From positions 1 through 64,000 of the forward strand of contig NZ_JACJDV010000014.1 in the NCBI RefSeq assembly GCF_014163735.1: a stretch of 64,000 nucleotides of DNA. Direction: 5' to 3'. The position numbers and the translations under genes are program-made. Source of the DNA: Shewanella sp. SR44-3. GTDB lineage: Bacteria > Pseudomonadota > Gammaproteobacteria > Enterobacterales > Shewanellaceae. Below, in pieces: positions 45,338 through 53,725 of this stretch (the first letter of the stretch is position 1; each line of letters starts with the position of its first letter). The notes below the pieces were generated by a model. The model saw nothing but the letters and a program-made list of their open reading frames with translations. It ran no database searches and was not told where the DNA came from.

Positions 45338-45748
45338 GTGAAATTTTATACCCAGATGTCAGCCCATTTAGTCCAAGTGATAACAATCACAGTGGCCGCG
45401 CTATTGTTATTAACAAGCTTGCTTAGCCTAGCCCATGAAAAATCAGCGGATGTTAACGCAGTAACGGCCTGGGAGTACATAGAACAAGGTGCAACGATCA
45501 TAGATGTTCGCAGCGCCGAAGAATTTGCTTCAGGTCATTTAGAAGGCGCAAAAAACATCCCATTTGATAATATTGTTAGCGGTGTCAGCAAACTTGAATT
45601 AGCTAAAGACAGTAAAATTTTGCTTTATTGCCGTAGCGGCCGCAGAAGTGCTATTGCGCAAGCAAGCCTAATTGAAGCCGGCTATAGCGCGACATTAAAT
45701 GGGGGCGGCTATGATTCATTAACGGTAAAACCTGAGGCCGCTCACTAA
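45338..45748 (+). CDS. Exported or membrane-anchored rhodanese
   Basis: The 136-residue single-domain sulfurtransferase has an N-terminal hydrophobic segment (VITITVAALLLLTSLLSLA) that acts as a signal or anchor, followed by a rhodanese domain: IIDVRSAEEFASGHLEGAKNIP, then the active-site loop LLYCRSGRRSAIA with the catalytic Cys. It should act in the periplasm. The start is GTG at 45338, set by AAGGA 6 nt upstream. It follows the RND pump genes and the DUF2892 gene on the same strand. Confidence 0.88.
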   Translation: MKFYTQMSAHLVQVITITVAALLLLTSLLSLAHEKSADVNAVTAWEYIEQGATIIDVRSAEEFASGHLEGAKNIPFDNIVSGVSKLELAKDSKILLYCRSGRRSAIAQASLIEAGYSATLNGGGYDSLTVKPEAAH

Positions 45749-46042
45749 TTTGAGACGGTAAATCATTTACCCATGATGCCTCACTGTAAACCTTGGCCTT
45801 AATGTTACCAGTCGCTGAATTAAGCTTGTTATACCTTAAATTCGCGGCGTTATTGATGCTATGGTTTTCCCCTACTTTGAATGTTGTTGCTATTTGTTGA
45901 GTGATAGTACTTATTACCGCTTCATGCTTAGCCTTTGCATCGACAGCTTAGCCATCTTTTAAACCTCATTAAGCGCATGCTTTCTTGATTTCCCCCTCGC
46001 TTTGAACAGCTGTATTCCCCTAGTTTCCCTTGGCTTAGTTTA
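45749..46042. other. Gene-free interval after the rhodanese gene
   Basis: No convincing open frame, RNA gene or terminator was seen here. It leads into an inverted-repeat element at 46043. Confidence 0.45.
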
Positions 46043-46183
46043 ATACCAAACACATTAATAATGTGATCTATCAGGGCAGCTCAAGCTTTTCAATTCAGCT
46101 TTTCAATTCAAGGCGCATTAATGCAGTAAGGGTTATTCCCTTTGAAACCCGCTGAATGACCAGATAATTAATACGATTGGTAT
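46043..46183. repeat. MITE-like element with terminal inverted repeats, type A
   Basis: The 141-bp element begins ATACCAAACACATTAAT and ends with the inverted counterpart ATTAATACGATTGGTAT. Its interior holds TCAAGGCGCATTAATG, a block shared with the element at 50571-50752. It encodes nothing. It is probably a dispersed non-autonomous repeat. Confidence 0.6.
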
Positions 46184-46689
46184 AAGACTTAGTTCAGCTT
46201 AAATTGCTGTTGAGGGATTAAACCTGAAAAATAACCAACCATATTTAATCGCAGGATTCAAGACCACGAGTATATATTTGACATTGCTATTACAGATCAA
46301 CCTAAAGACTTAATAATTGATCAAAAACACAACAAATGTGACAAAAAAATAAAATATAATGAATTTTTTAAAAATCTTTTATTCATCATAAAAATTCAAA
46401 ATCAGGAGTTAAAAATATAATTCTGCGCATTATCACACAACAACAAAAACAATTAAACAATTGAAATAAAAGAAAATAAACAAAACAACCGATATCAACC
46501 ACCTTAGTGGCATAAAGAAGAACCGCATTTAATTTCAGATGAAAACAACGGATTTATGACGGTCGCCAATTAACAAGCTGTTTACATCGTGTATATGAAT
46601 GGTTACATTCCACAACGCATAAAATGCAATCTGGCTTAGTTCCCCAGATATAAGAATATTAATCTGTAGTTAACAACACGGAAGACAAA
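46184..46689. other. Long A/T-rich leader of the secreted protease gene
   Basis: About 500 nt of very A/T-rich sequence without a gene precedes the protease start. It should hold the protease promoter and regulatory sites. Several short A/T palindromes are present, but I could not single out a promoter or operator with confidence. Confidence 0.4.
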
Positions 46690-49116
46690 ATGAAGACAAC
46701 ACATTTCCCTAAAATTGCACTGAGCTTATCAAGCTTAGCATTGGCGATTTCTGCCAGCGTCAACGCGGCACCAGCACCGCTGAATATCAGTGCTGCAAAC
46801 ATGAATGCAGCCCAAGAAGCACCGCTACCAAAGCGCTATATTGTTAAATTTAAAAATCAAAATGCAGCTCAAAGCTTCTCAAGTGCTGCGGCTATCAGCA
46901 TAGCAAACGATGACATGAGCTATCAGCCACGCACCAATGAAGTTTTCTCGCAGCTACGAGCATTAAACAGCACTAAAGCGAAAGAAATGAAGCGTATCGG
47001 GCGCAGTAATAGCTATACAGCAAAGCTTGATAGTCAAGCGATCAAATCACTAAGGTTGCGCGCTGACGTTGATTATGTTGAAGAAGACGTACCGCGCCAA
47101 TTACTGGCAGAAACAACTCCTTGGGGCCAAACCTTCGTTGGTGCTACTAGCCTAAGCGACAGCCAAACTGGCAATCGTACTATTTGTATCATCGACTCAG
47201 GCTATGATCGTAGCCACAATGATTTAAGTGGCAACAATGTCACAGGTAGCAACAACTCAGGTACCGGCAACTGGTATCAGCCAGGCGCCAATAATGCCCA
47301 TGGTACTCACGTAGCAGGGACTATTGCAGCAATCGCTAACAACGAAGGTGTTGTAGGCGTTATGCCAAATCAAAATGCTAACATTCATGTGATTAAGGTC
47401 TTCAACGAAGCAGGATGGGGATATTCATCATCACTGGTTGCTGCCATTGATACTTGTGTCAGTAAAGGCTCCAACGTCGTCACCATGAGCCTTGGTGGTG
47501 CGCAGTCAAGCACCACTGAACGTAATGCCATGACAACCCACCTTAACAATGGGGTGCTATTAATTGCCGCTGCGGGTAATGCTGGTAACAATACTCATAG
47601 CTACCCAGCATCTTACGATAGCGTTATGTCAGTTGCGGCTGTAGATAACAATAGAGATCATGCAGCCTTTTCACAGTACACCAACCAAGTAGAAATCTCA
47701 GGTCCAGGTGAAGCCATTTTATCAACCGTGACTGTGGGTGAAGGTCGCCTTGCAGATATCACTATTGGTAGCACCTCATACTTTAATAGTGGCGTAGTAC
47801 CTCATAACCGTTTAATACCGCAAGGTACTAGCTACGGTCCATCACCTGTCAATGCCAGTGCAACTGCGGTATTGGCTGAATGTACTGTCAATGGAACTAG
47901 CTTTAACTGTGGCAATATGAGTAATAAAATCTGTTTAGTTGAACGTGTGGGTAACCAAGGCTCAAGCTATCCAGAAATTAATGCGGTTAAAGCCTGTAAA
48001 ACAGCCGGCGCAAGTGGCGTGATTGTGTACTCCAACACTACACTTCCAGGACTTCAAAACCCGTTTTTAGTCGATGCTAACAGTGAAATCAGCATTCCAA
48101 CTATGTCTGTGTCACGTGCTACTGGTCTCGCATTAAAAGCACAACTGGGCGCTACGACGACTATCGCTAACCAAGGTAATAAAGATTACGAATATTACAA
48201 TGGTACCTCGATGGCAACCCCTCATGTGTCTGGTGTTGCTACCTTGGTGTGGAGCTACCACCCACAATGTACCGCTAAGCAAGTGCGCGCGGCATTGAAT
48301 GCCACGGCTGATGACTTAGGTACTGCAGGTCGTGATGATAAAACAGGTTACGGTATGGTAAATGCTGTTGCAGCTAAAGCTTACCTTGATGCTTCATGCA
48401 CTGGCCCTACTGATCCGGGTCCAGGCCCTATTGATGCGGTTCTTAAAAATGGTGTCGCTAAAACTAACCTAGGCGGCGCGAAAAATGATGAATTACATTT
48501 TTCATTGGCTGTTCCAGCAGGTGCTAAGAACTTAAGTTTTGCACTAAGTGGCGGTACAGGTGATGCTGATCTTTACGTTCAGTATGGCGCCGCCCCAGGT
48601 ACAGCTGCAGGCACTTATGATTGCCGCTCATGGAACAGTGGAAACGGTGAATCTTGCCCAATAGCAACTGCGCAAAGCGGCACTTATTACGTCATGGTTA
48701 AAGCTTATGCGGCATTTAATGGTGCAAGCTTAGTCGCTAACTACACGGCATCAACACCAAGCACTGGTGGTCCAGCGACTTATACCAATGGTACTGACTA
48801 TGCGATCCCCGATAACAACACAACGGGTGTTGTAAGCCCAATTACCGCAACCCGTACTGGTGATTCAGGCGCTGTCACTGTCGATGTTAATGTGGTACAC
48901 ACTTATTCAGGTGACTTAACACTCAGCTTAATAAGCCCTACAGGTCAAACTGTTGTGCTACAAAGTAAAGTCGGTGGCAGTGCTGCTAACATAGTCAAAA
49001 GCTTTACTGCCAACATGACTGGTGTTGAGTCGAGCGGCGTTTGGAAGCTCAAAGCCGTTGATAGCGCCAGCCAAGACACAGGCTACATCAACGCTTGGAC
49101 ACTGACGTTTAAATAA
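46690..49116 (+). CDS. Secreted subtilisin-like serine protease (S8) with PA, PPC and P domains
   Basis: The 808-residue exoprotease has a signal peptide (MKTTHFPKIALSLSSLALAI and beyond), an I9 inhibitor propeptide (KRYIVKFKNQNAAQSF), and a peptidase S8 domain with D169 (IIDSGYD), H204 (NAHGTHVAGT) and S507 (GTSMATPHVSG). A protease-associated (PA) insert lies between His and Ser, at about 390-470. Then come a pre-peptidase C-terminal domain (about 595-690) and a P/Homo B domain (about 700-808). The tail domains are usually trimmed after secretion. It resembles cold-active alkaline proteases of marine bacteria. Confidence 0.93.
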   Translation: MKTTHFPKIALSLSSLALAISASVNAAPAPLNISAANMNAAQEAPLPKRYIVKFKNQNAAQSFSSAAAISIANDDMSYQPRTNEVFSQLRALNSTKAKEMKRIGRSNSYTAKLDSQAIKSLRLRADVDYVEEDVPRQLLAETTPWGQTFVGATSLSDSQTGNRTICIIDSGYDRSHNDLSGNNVTGSNNSGTGNWYQPGANNAHGTHVAGTIAAIANNEGVVGVMPNQNANIHVIKVFNEAGWGYSSSLVAAIDTCVSKGSNVVTMSLGGAQSSTTERNAMTTHLNNGVLLIAAAGNAGNNTHSYPASYDSVMSVAAVDNNRDHAAFSQYTNQVEISGPGEAILSTVTVGEGRLADITIGSTSYFNSGVVPHNRLIPQGTSYGPSPVNASATAVLAECTVNGTSFNCGNMSNKICLVERVGNQGSSYPEINAVKACKTAGASGVIVYSNTTLPGLQNPFLVDANSEISIPTMSVSRATGLALKAQLGATTTIANQGNKDYEYYNGTSMATPHVSGVATLVWSYHPQCTAKQVRAALNATADDLGTAGRDDKTGYGMVNAVAAKAYLDASCTGPTDPGPGPIDAVLKNGVAKTNLGGAKNDELHFSLAVPAGAKNLSFALSGGTGDADLYVQYGAAPGTAAGTYDCRSWNSGNGESCPIATAQSGTYYVMVKAYAAFNGASLVANYTASTPSTGGPATYTNGTDYAIPDNNTTGVVSPITATRTGDSGAVTVDVNVVHTYSGDLTLSLISPTGQTVVLQSKVGGSAANIVKSFTANMTGVESSGVWKLKAVDSASQDTGYINAWTLTFK

Positions 49117-49135
49117 CCTTAAACAGCCAGAAATC

Positions 49136-49163
49136 AAAAGGAGCCTATTGGCTCCTTTTTTAC
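49136..49163 (+). terminator. Rho-independent terminator after the protease gene
   Basis: AAAAGGAGCC and GGCTCCTTTT form a short-loop hairpin ending in six T. It lies about 20 nt after the protease stop. Confidence 0.88.
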
Positions 49164-49186
49164 ATCTGACAACTCATCATTTAATG

Positions 49187-49777
49187 TCAGGCTGACAAAG
49201 GTATAACACTTTGCTTAGGTTGGTAAATAGCCTTAAAAATAACTGAAAAGCTTGTCGAAGTACTTACATCGACAGCAAGTTTAAGCCTTTTAGCGATATC
49301 ATTCGCCGATAACACTCCACGGATGCTGTGGTTCTCATGATCAACAACTAAGCAATGTTGCTCACCGGCGTCATGGAGTGTATCAACCACATCACCAATT
49401 CGTGCATGGCAAAGATCGCCATAATCTATGGCTTTAAGGGCTGATTTCTCGACCATAAAGTCGATAACACTGAGTTGTTCTCTAACAAATCCTTGAGAAA
49501 CTTTTTTCATAATTTCTTGATGATTCAGTAAATCAGACGTCACTAAACCAATAAACTGTTCAGCCTCGTCAATCACTAACTTCAATCGAACGTGGGCCTT
49601 TTTCATTAAGTATTCAACATCAACAGCCGACGTGCTCTGCTCGATAACCACAGGTTCAACTTGGGTAAAATCGGTAAAAATGGTTAATGCTGGCGATTTG
49701 ATACTAAAATCCGAATAGTTTTCAGGCCAAGCTAGCTGATCTATTTTTTCCACGGCATACAAAGCAAGTTTCTTCAT
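49187..49777 (-). CDS. CBS-domain pair protein
   Basis: The 196-residue cytoplasmic protein has two CBS modules: STSAVDVEYLMKKAHVRLK to GLVTSDLL (about 72-115) and IGDVVDTLHDAGEQHCLVVD to GVLSANDIAKRL (about 135-180). CBS pairs usually bind adenosine nucleotides and regulate other proteins; the partner is unknown. The frame is open to 49894, but the ATG at 49777 has GGAG at the right distance and removes an implausible hydrophobic extension. It is convergent with the protease gene. Confidence 0.82.
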   Translation of the reverse strand: MKKLALYAVEKIDQLAWPENYSDFSIKSPALTIFTDFTQVEPVVIEQSTSAVDVEYLMKKAHVRLKLVIDEAEQFIGLVTSDLLNHQEIMKKVSQGFVREQLSVIDFMVEKSALKAIDYGDLCHARIGDVVDTLHDAGEQHCLVVDHENHSIRGVLSANDIAKRLKLAVDVSTSTSFSVIFKAIYQPKQSVIPLSA

Positions 49778-49978
49778 AACCAACTCCAAAACAGCGAAGC
49801 AATTAACGAATAACACAATTAAAATCAGACACCTAACTGATTTTAATTGGTTATCAACATTAAGGATTATCTGCCTCAGCATGTGCTTAAACAATGGTTG
49901 TGAAAATTAAATTTACTTAATCTAAATTAGCTATCAAGCACATAGCTTGATCTTTTAAACAAATGCCTATCGTATGAA

Positions 49979-50518
49979 TTACGCTTTAAGTACTTCAGGT
50001 TCAATCAGTAAGCTGTGCTCATTATTAGATAGCCACACTTGCCCCTCACTAATGCTCACTTGCAAATTCATGTTGCGATCCACAAACACTTCCATTCCCT
50101 TGACTGACTCTTCAGCAATGTTAATCACAGACAAGTTTTTGTAACGCTCAAGTGCTGCGCTATTTTGCTGCCACCAAATAGGCACGCTGCGGCCACCATA
50201 AGTATAAAGCTGCACTTTTTTAGCACGGCCGCAGGCCTTTCTCAGCCATTTTTCATCTGCTTGGCCAAACTCTACCCACAGTAATATTTCATCACTTAAG
50301 CTCTTATCCCAAAGCTCGGGTTCATCATCGACGCACAGGCCTTTGCTAAAACTTAAACTTTCCGATGCATTTAAGACAAATGCCAATAAACGTACCATCA
50401 TGCGGCTGTCAGTTTCTGATGGATGCTGAGCCAAGGTTAATTGATGATCGGCATAATAATGCCTATCCATATCAGCAACTTGTATGGCTGCTTTAAATAC
50501 TGTGGCCTTTGGCGCCAT
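49979..50518 (-). CDS. yaeQ: YaeQ family protein
   Basis: The 179-residue protein matches YaeQ, a PD-(D/E)XK-nuclease-like fold of uncertain function once linked to suppression of RfaH defects. Conserved blocks are ATVFKAAIQVADMDRHYYADH at the N-terminus (given in part), HPSETDSRMMVRLLAF, WVEFGQADEKWLRKACGRA and YTYGGRSVPIWW. I chose the ATG at 50518 because GGAG lies 7 nt upstream; the GTG two codons earlier is too close to it. Confidence 0.9.
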   Translation of the reverse strand: MAPKATVFKAAIQVADMDRHYYADHQLTLAQHPSETDSRMMVRLLAFVLNASESLSFSKGLCVDDEPELWDKSLSDEILLWVEFGQADEKWLRKACGRAKKVQLYTYGGRSVPIWWQQNSAALERYKNLSVINIAEESVKGMEVFVDRNMNLQVSISEGQVWLSNNEHSLLIEPEVLKA

Positions 50519-50545
50519 GTTCACACTCCAAAATCGATAAAAATA

Positions 50546-50570
50546 AAAACCGAGGCTTAAGCCTCGGTTA
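50546..50570. terminator. Terminator-like hairpin upstream of yaeQ
   Basis: AACCGAGGCTTAAGCCTCGGTT is a perfect palindrome with an A run before it and TATA after it. It lies just upstream of yaeQ and at the edge of the inverted-repeat element. It may stop minus-strand transcripts reading from the siroheme gene. Confidence 0.55.
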
Positions 50571-50752
50571 TATACCCAAGCTACTTCAAGATACGAGTTT
50601 CAGAGCGCCTAGGGTGCTTTAATTCAAGGCGCATCAATGACTGAATGTCGGCCACCTTTTGAATTGATGCAACACGGTAGTGGAGTGCCCTAGGCACTCC
50701 GTCCCGGCGGGTTTTAACGCTGAATCCTGCATCTTGAGGTTGTTTGGGTATA
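50571..50752. repeat. MITE-like element with terminal inverted repeats, type B
   Basis: The 182-bp element starts TATACCCAAGCTACTTCAAG and ends with the inverted match CTTGAGGTTGTTTGGGTATA. Its interior has AATTCAAGGCGCATCAATG, shared with the element at 46043-46183, and a GGAGTGCC-TA-GGCACTCC palindrome. It encodes nothing. It resembles dispersed intergenic repeats of Shewanella and Vibrio by memory only. Confidence 0.65.
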
Positions 50753-50855
50753 ACATGTCTTTAAGCGCACATTGTAAACGCTAAAGTTAAAACGCTATAT
50801 AAAAACTGTCATGGTACTGCTTTAACTGAACCCACTTAACCCTTGCTGTGAAGAG

Positions 50856-51779
50856 CTACAAGGAACCGGCCTTAATACACTGAGCTTGCGGAAATTCAGC
50901 ATTTAAGACGGCAAGTTCAGCCTTGCCTGCAACAATAAGCATGCGCTCGCCCTTTGCTAAATTCAGGCGTATTTGTTCAAAAGAGGGAATGGCTTTGCGC
51001 TCAGCATCTCGCCTAAGTAATTCGTTGAGTTCAAAGGCTATGGTTATGTCGCTATAAATACAATCAAGTTGAGAAAACAGTGGCATCACGCCTAAGGGTA
51101 ACCATTGCGCTGCAATGTGATTATCCAATAGTAATAGCATCCCTTGGCACTGGGTTTTAGTTTGAGAAACTGCCATTGCTTGCTGAAAATGCGCTTGGGT
51201 GTTTTTATCCCATCGGTCGCCATTTAATTCAAAAAATTGCTCCCACAACACTCGCCTATCCTTAGCATCAACCACGTTTTGCTGTACTTTATCCCGATTC
51301 TGAGCCACAAAATCAAATAAAGGTGCAAGGGATTGAGGCAACCAAGATTCAAGCCGTGCTCGCAAGCTTCTGGCAAATACGGGCGCGGCGCCAGCGGTAC
51401 TAATAGCAACGACTAAGCGTCCTCTGTCTATGATGGAAGGGGTAATAAAGCGGCAGTATTTTGGGTTATCCACCACATTGCACCAAATTCCGGCTTGTGT
51501 TGCCGCGCCGGCAAGGTCGATATTTAACTGTTCATCAGCAGTGGCAAGGTAGATAAGGTCAAATCCTTGCATGTCTTCAAGACTTGCACCACGGCGCATA
51601 ACGTTAATCCGTCCTTTAGCTTCAAACCCATCAACTTCTGCCGTTGTTACAGGCGCGATAATGCTAATGATAGCCTCAGTCCTGGCAAGTAGCGCAAGCT
51701 TGCGGCTTGCCACTTCTCCCGCTCCAACAATCAGCACTGACAATGCCTTGGTATCGACAAATAACGGGAAATACTGCAT
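50856..51779 (-). CDS. Siroheme synthase N-terminal (CysG-B/Met8p-like) protein with unusual C-terminus
   Basis: The first 210 residues are a precorrin-2 dehydrogenase/sirohydrochlorin ferrochelatase domain: FVDTKALSVLIVGAGEVASRK (NAD site, in part), LATADEQLN, WCNVVDNPKYCRFITPSII and VVAISTAGAAPVFARSLRARL. This module makes siroheme for sulfite and nitrite reductases. The last 95 residues have no catalytic motif, but ELNELLRRDAERKAIPSFEQ and LAKGERMLIVAGKAE resemble the RRDAE and QGKRVVRLKGGDP stretches of CysG's methyltransferase, as if that domain had shrunk. Full CysG is about 460 residues; this is 307. Confidence 0.82.
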   Translation of the reverse strand: MQYFPLFVDTKALSVLIVGAGEVASRKLALLARTEAIISIIAPVTTAEVDGFEAKGRINVMRRGASLEDMQGFDLIYLATADEQLNIDLAGAATQAGIWCNVVDNPKYCRFITPSIIDRGRLVVAISTAGAAPVFARSLRARLESWLPQSLAPLFDFVAQNRDKVQQNVVDAKDRRVLWEQFFELNGDRWDKNTQAHFQQAMAVSQTKTQCQGMLLLLDNHIAAQWLPLGVMPLFSQLDCIYSDITIAFELNELLRRDAERKAIPSFEQIRLNLAKGERMLIVAGKAELAVLNAEFPQAQCIKAGSL

Positions 51780-51875
51780 TAATTTTATAGCCTTTAAATA
51801 ATGTGAAGCTAGGTTTAAATTTGAAGGTTATTCAGTTTCAAGGTGATTAAGTCTCAACATAATCCAGCTTCAAGA

Positions 51876-52235
51876 TTAGTCTTGCACTACGGGCAACTGA
51901 TGTTGAACCCAACCACCATAACCACCAGTTAGTGATGCTACATTAGTGTATCCCATTAGCTGCAAATTATAAGCCGCTAATGATGAGCGATAGCCGCCAC
52001 CACAATAGAGTAATATGGGCTGTTGCTTATCAGGAAAGCGTTTTTCAATATCACGCTCAATAATGCCACGACCTAAATGCTTTGCCAGTGGTAAATGTCC
52101 TTGCAGCCACTCATGATCTTCACGTACATCAATAAGCTGCCAACTATCATCTCCTTGGTATTCAGCAATACTCACATGAGTGACTCTATCTAACACGGTT
52201 TCGACTATAGCCAAAAAACCAGGACTGTGCTGCAT
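51876..52235 (-). CDS. Cytoplasmic rhodanese
   Basis: The 119-residue single rhodanese domain has IDVREDHEWLQGHLPLAKHL and the active-site loop LLYCGGGYRSSLAAYNL with the catalytic Cys, then MGYTNVASLTGGYGGW. No signal peptide is seen, so it is cytoplasmic. Its neighbours are the siroheme gene and a DUF2007 gene on the same strand, but the gaps (36-96 nt) leave co-transcription open. Confidence 0.88.
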   Translation of the reverse strand: MQHSPGFLAIVETVLDRVTHVSIAEYQGDDSWQLIDVREDHEWLQGHLPLAKHLGRGIIERDIEKRFPDKQQPILLYCGGGYRSSLAAYNLQLMGYTNVASLTGGYGGWVQHQLPVVQD

Positions 52236-52271
52236 GGTTAACTCCTTGTAAATAAGATGAAAATACTGTAA

Positions 52272-52589
52272 TTAGTTGCGGGTTTCACTTTTTTCAGCAC
52301 TGCAGTGCCAGCATAATTCAAAGTTGGCCTCATTCATTTCATGGCATTGCACGCATTGCCACTGAGGGCCATCAACATCTAACGATTCAAGCACAGCTTG
52401 TGCCTGAGCAAGTTCAGGTTCTGCAACCCAAAGCTCTACATTTTGCACATCAACAGGTAGTTCACCAACACCGCCAAGCAGCATCTCTCCTTTAAGCTCA
52501 ACACAGATACCACAAGTCTCTAATAAGCCCTTCCATGTATGGGCTTGGAGTAGATTGCCTTCGGTAAGTAATGTTTTTCTTTCATCCAT
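52272..52589 (-). CDS. DUF2007 protein with C-terminal zinc ribbon
   Basis: The 105-residue protein has an N-terminal DUF2007 (putative signal-transducing) domain: LLEGNLLQAHTWKGLLET-like start, VELWVAEPELAQAQAVLESL. A RanBP2-type zinc ribbon follows (WQCVQCHEMNEANFELCWHC) with four cysteines spaced C-x2-C and C-x2-C. It is cytoplasmic and probably regulatory or protein-binding; the exact role is unknown. Confidence 0.82.
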   Translation of the reverse strand: MDERKTLLTEGNLLQAHTWKGLLETCGICVELKGEMLLGGVGELPVDVQNVELWVAEPELAQAQAVLESLDVDGPQWQCVQCHEMNEANFELCWHCSAEKSETRN

Positions 52590-52715
52590 TTTGTCGTCCT
52601 ACTGCATTGCTCTTGTGGCAAATTTAGCCATTATCCTACTTTGAACCAACCAAGCTGTCGATAGAGGATTATTCAAAACAGAGGATTTACTTAAGCTTTT
52701 TAACTATTTATTTCA

Positions 52716-52742
52716 ATAAAAAACCACCCGAAGGTGGTTTTA
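52716..52742 (-). terminator. Rho-independent terminator after secF
   Basis: On the minus strand AACCACC-TTCG-GGTGGTT, with a stable UUCG loop, is followed by TTTTATTG. It lies about 25 nt past the secF stop and ends the queA-tgt-yajC-secD-secF operon. Confidence 0.9.
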
Positions 52743-52765
52743 ATCATTATCTAAGGATAAACCTA

Positions 52766-53713
52766 TTACGGCATCATAGAAGGTTGATCGGCACCTTCTT
52801 TTTCAATTTCCACAGGTAACATGTGCTCACGGCAAATCCCCAGTTTAATAGCAAGGTAACTCGCCACATAAATCGATGAGTAAGTACCCACAAAAATCCC
52901 CAGTAACAAGGCTGTAGCAAAGCCGTGGATCATGCTGCCACCTTGAATAAACAAGGCGATAACCACCACTAAGGTCGTACCTGTGGTAATAACAGTACGG
53001 CTCATGGTTTGAGTAATTGAAGTGTTAACCACTTCTTCAGGATCGCCTTTGCGCATCTTAAGAAAGTTTTCACGAATACGGTCATACACTACGATAGTAT
53101 CGTTAAGTGAGTAACCTACGACCGTGAGCAATCCCGCCAGTACAGTTAAATCAAATTCAAGCTGTAATACAGAAAAAACTCCCAAGGTCACAATAACATC
53201 GTGGCCCAATGCGGCAACAGAGCCCATCGCTAAACGCCATTCAAAACGAAATGACACATAAATCAAAATACAAATAAGCGCCACAATCACGGCTAAGCCG
53301 CCTTGCTCTGCTAATTGCTTACCCACTTGTGGGCCAACAAACTCTACGCGTTTTTGCACTACTGCTGTGTCGATGCTTAGAGCGCCATCCATAATGGCTT
53401 TAACCTGTAAGTCACTTTTAATATCAAGTTTTACCGGTAAGCGCACTAATACGTCATGGCTTGAACCAAAGTTTTGCACCACAGCGCCTTGAGCCTCAAC
53501 AGAGGTTAAAGTAGCACGCAGCTCAGGCAAGTTGGCAGGCTGTGAAAACTCAAGCTCCACTACAGTGCCGCCTGTGAAATCTAAGCCCCAATTGATCCCT
53601 TGAGTGCCTAATGACACAAAAGAGGCAATGACTAATATCATCGACATTATGCTAATAGGTTTAGCATGACGCAGGAAGTCGACCGTATCCTTTACTGCAA
53701 ATATCTGAAACAT
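52766..53713 (-). CDS. secF: Protein translocase subunit SecF
   Basis: SecF works with SecD and YajC to drive late steps of Sec-dependent export with the proton-motive force. The 315-residue protein has six membrane helices with the SecF signatures LGTQGINWGLDFTGGTVVELEF (in part), the periplasmic domain, and VVGYSLNDTIVVYDRIRENF in the C-terminal half. The ATG at 53713 has AGGAG 9 nt upstream. An in-frame TTG at 53719 is too close to that site. secD ends 12 nt upstream. Confidence 0.95.
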   Translation of the reverse strand: MFQIFAVKDTVDFLRHAKPISIMSMILVIASFVSLGTQGINWGLDFTGGTVVELEFSQPANLPELRATLTSVEAQGAVVQNFGSSHDVLVRLPVKLDIKSDLQVKAIMDGALSIDTAVVQKRVEFVGPQVGKQLAEQGGLAVIVALICILIYVSFRFEWRLAMGSVAALGHDVIVTLGVFSVLQLEFDLTVLAGLLTVVGYSLNDTIVVYDRIRENFLKMRKGDPEEVVNTSITQTMSRTVITTGTTLVVVIALFIQGGSMIHGFATALLLGIFVGTYSSIYVASYLAIKLGICREHMLPVEIEKEGADQPSMMP

Positions 53714-53725
53714 AATCAACTTCTC

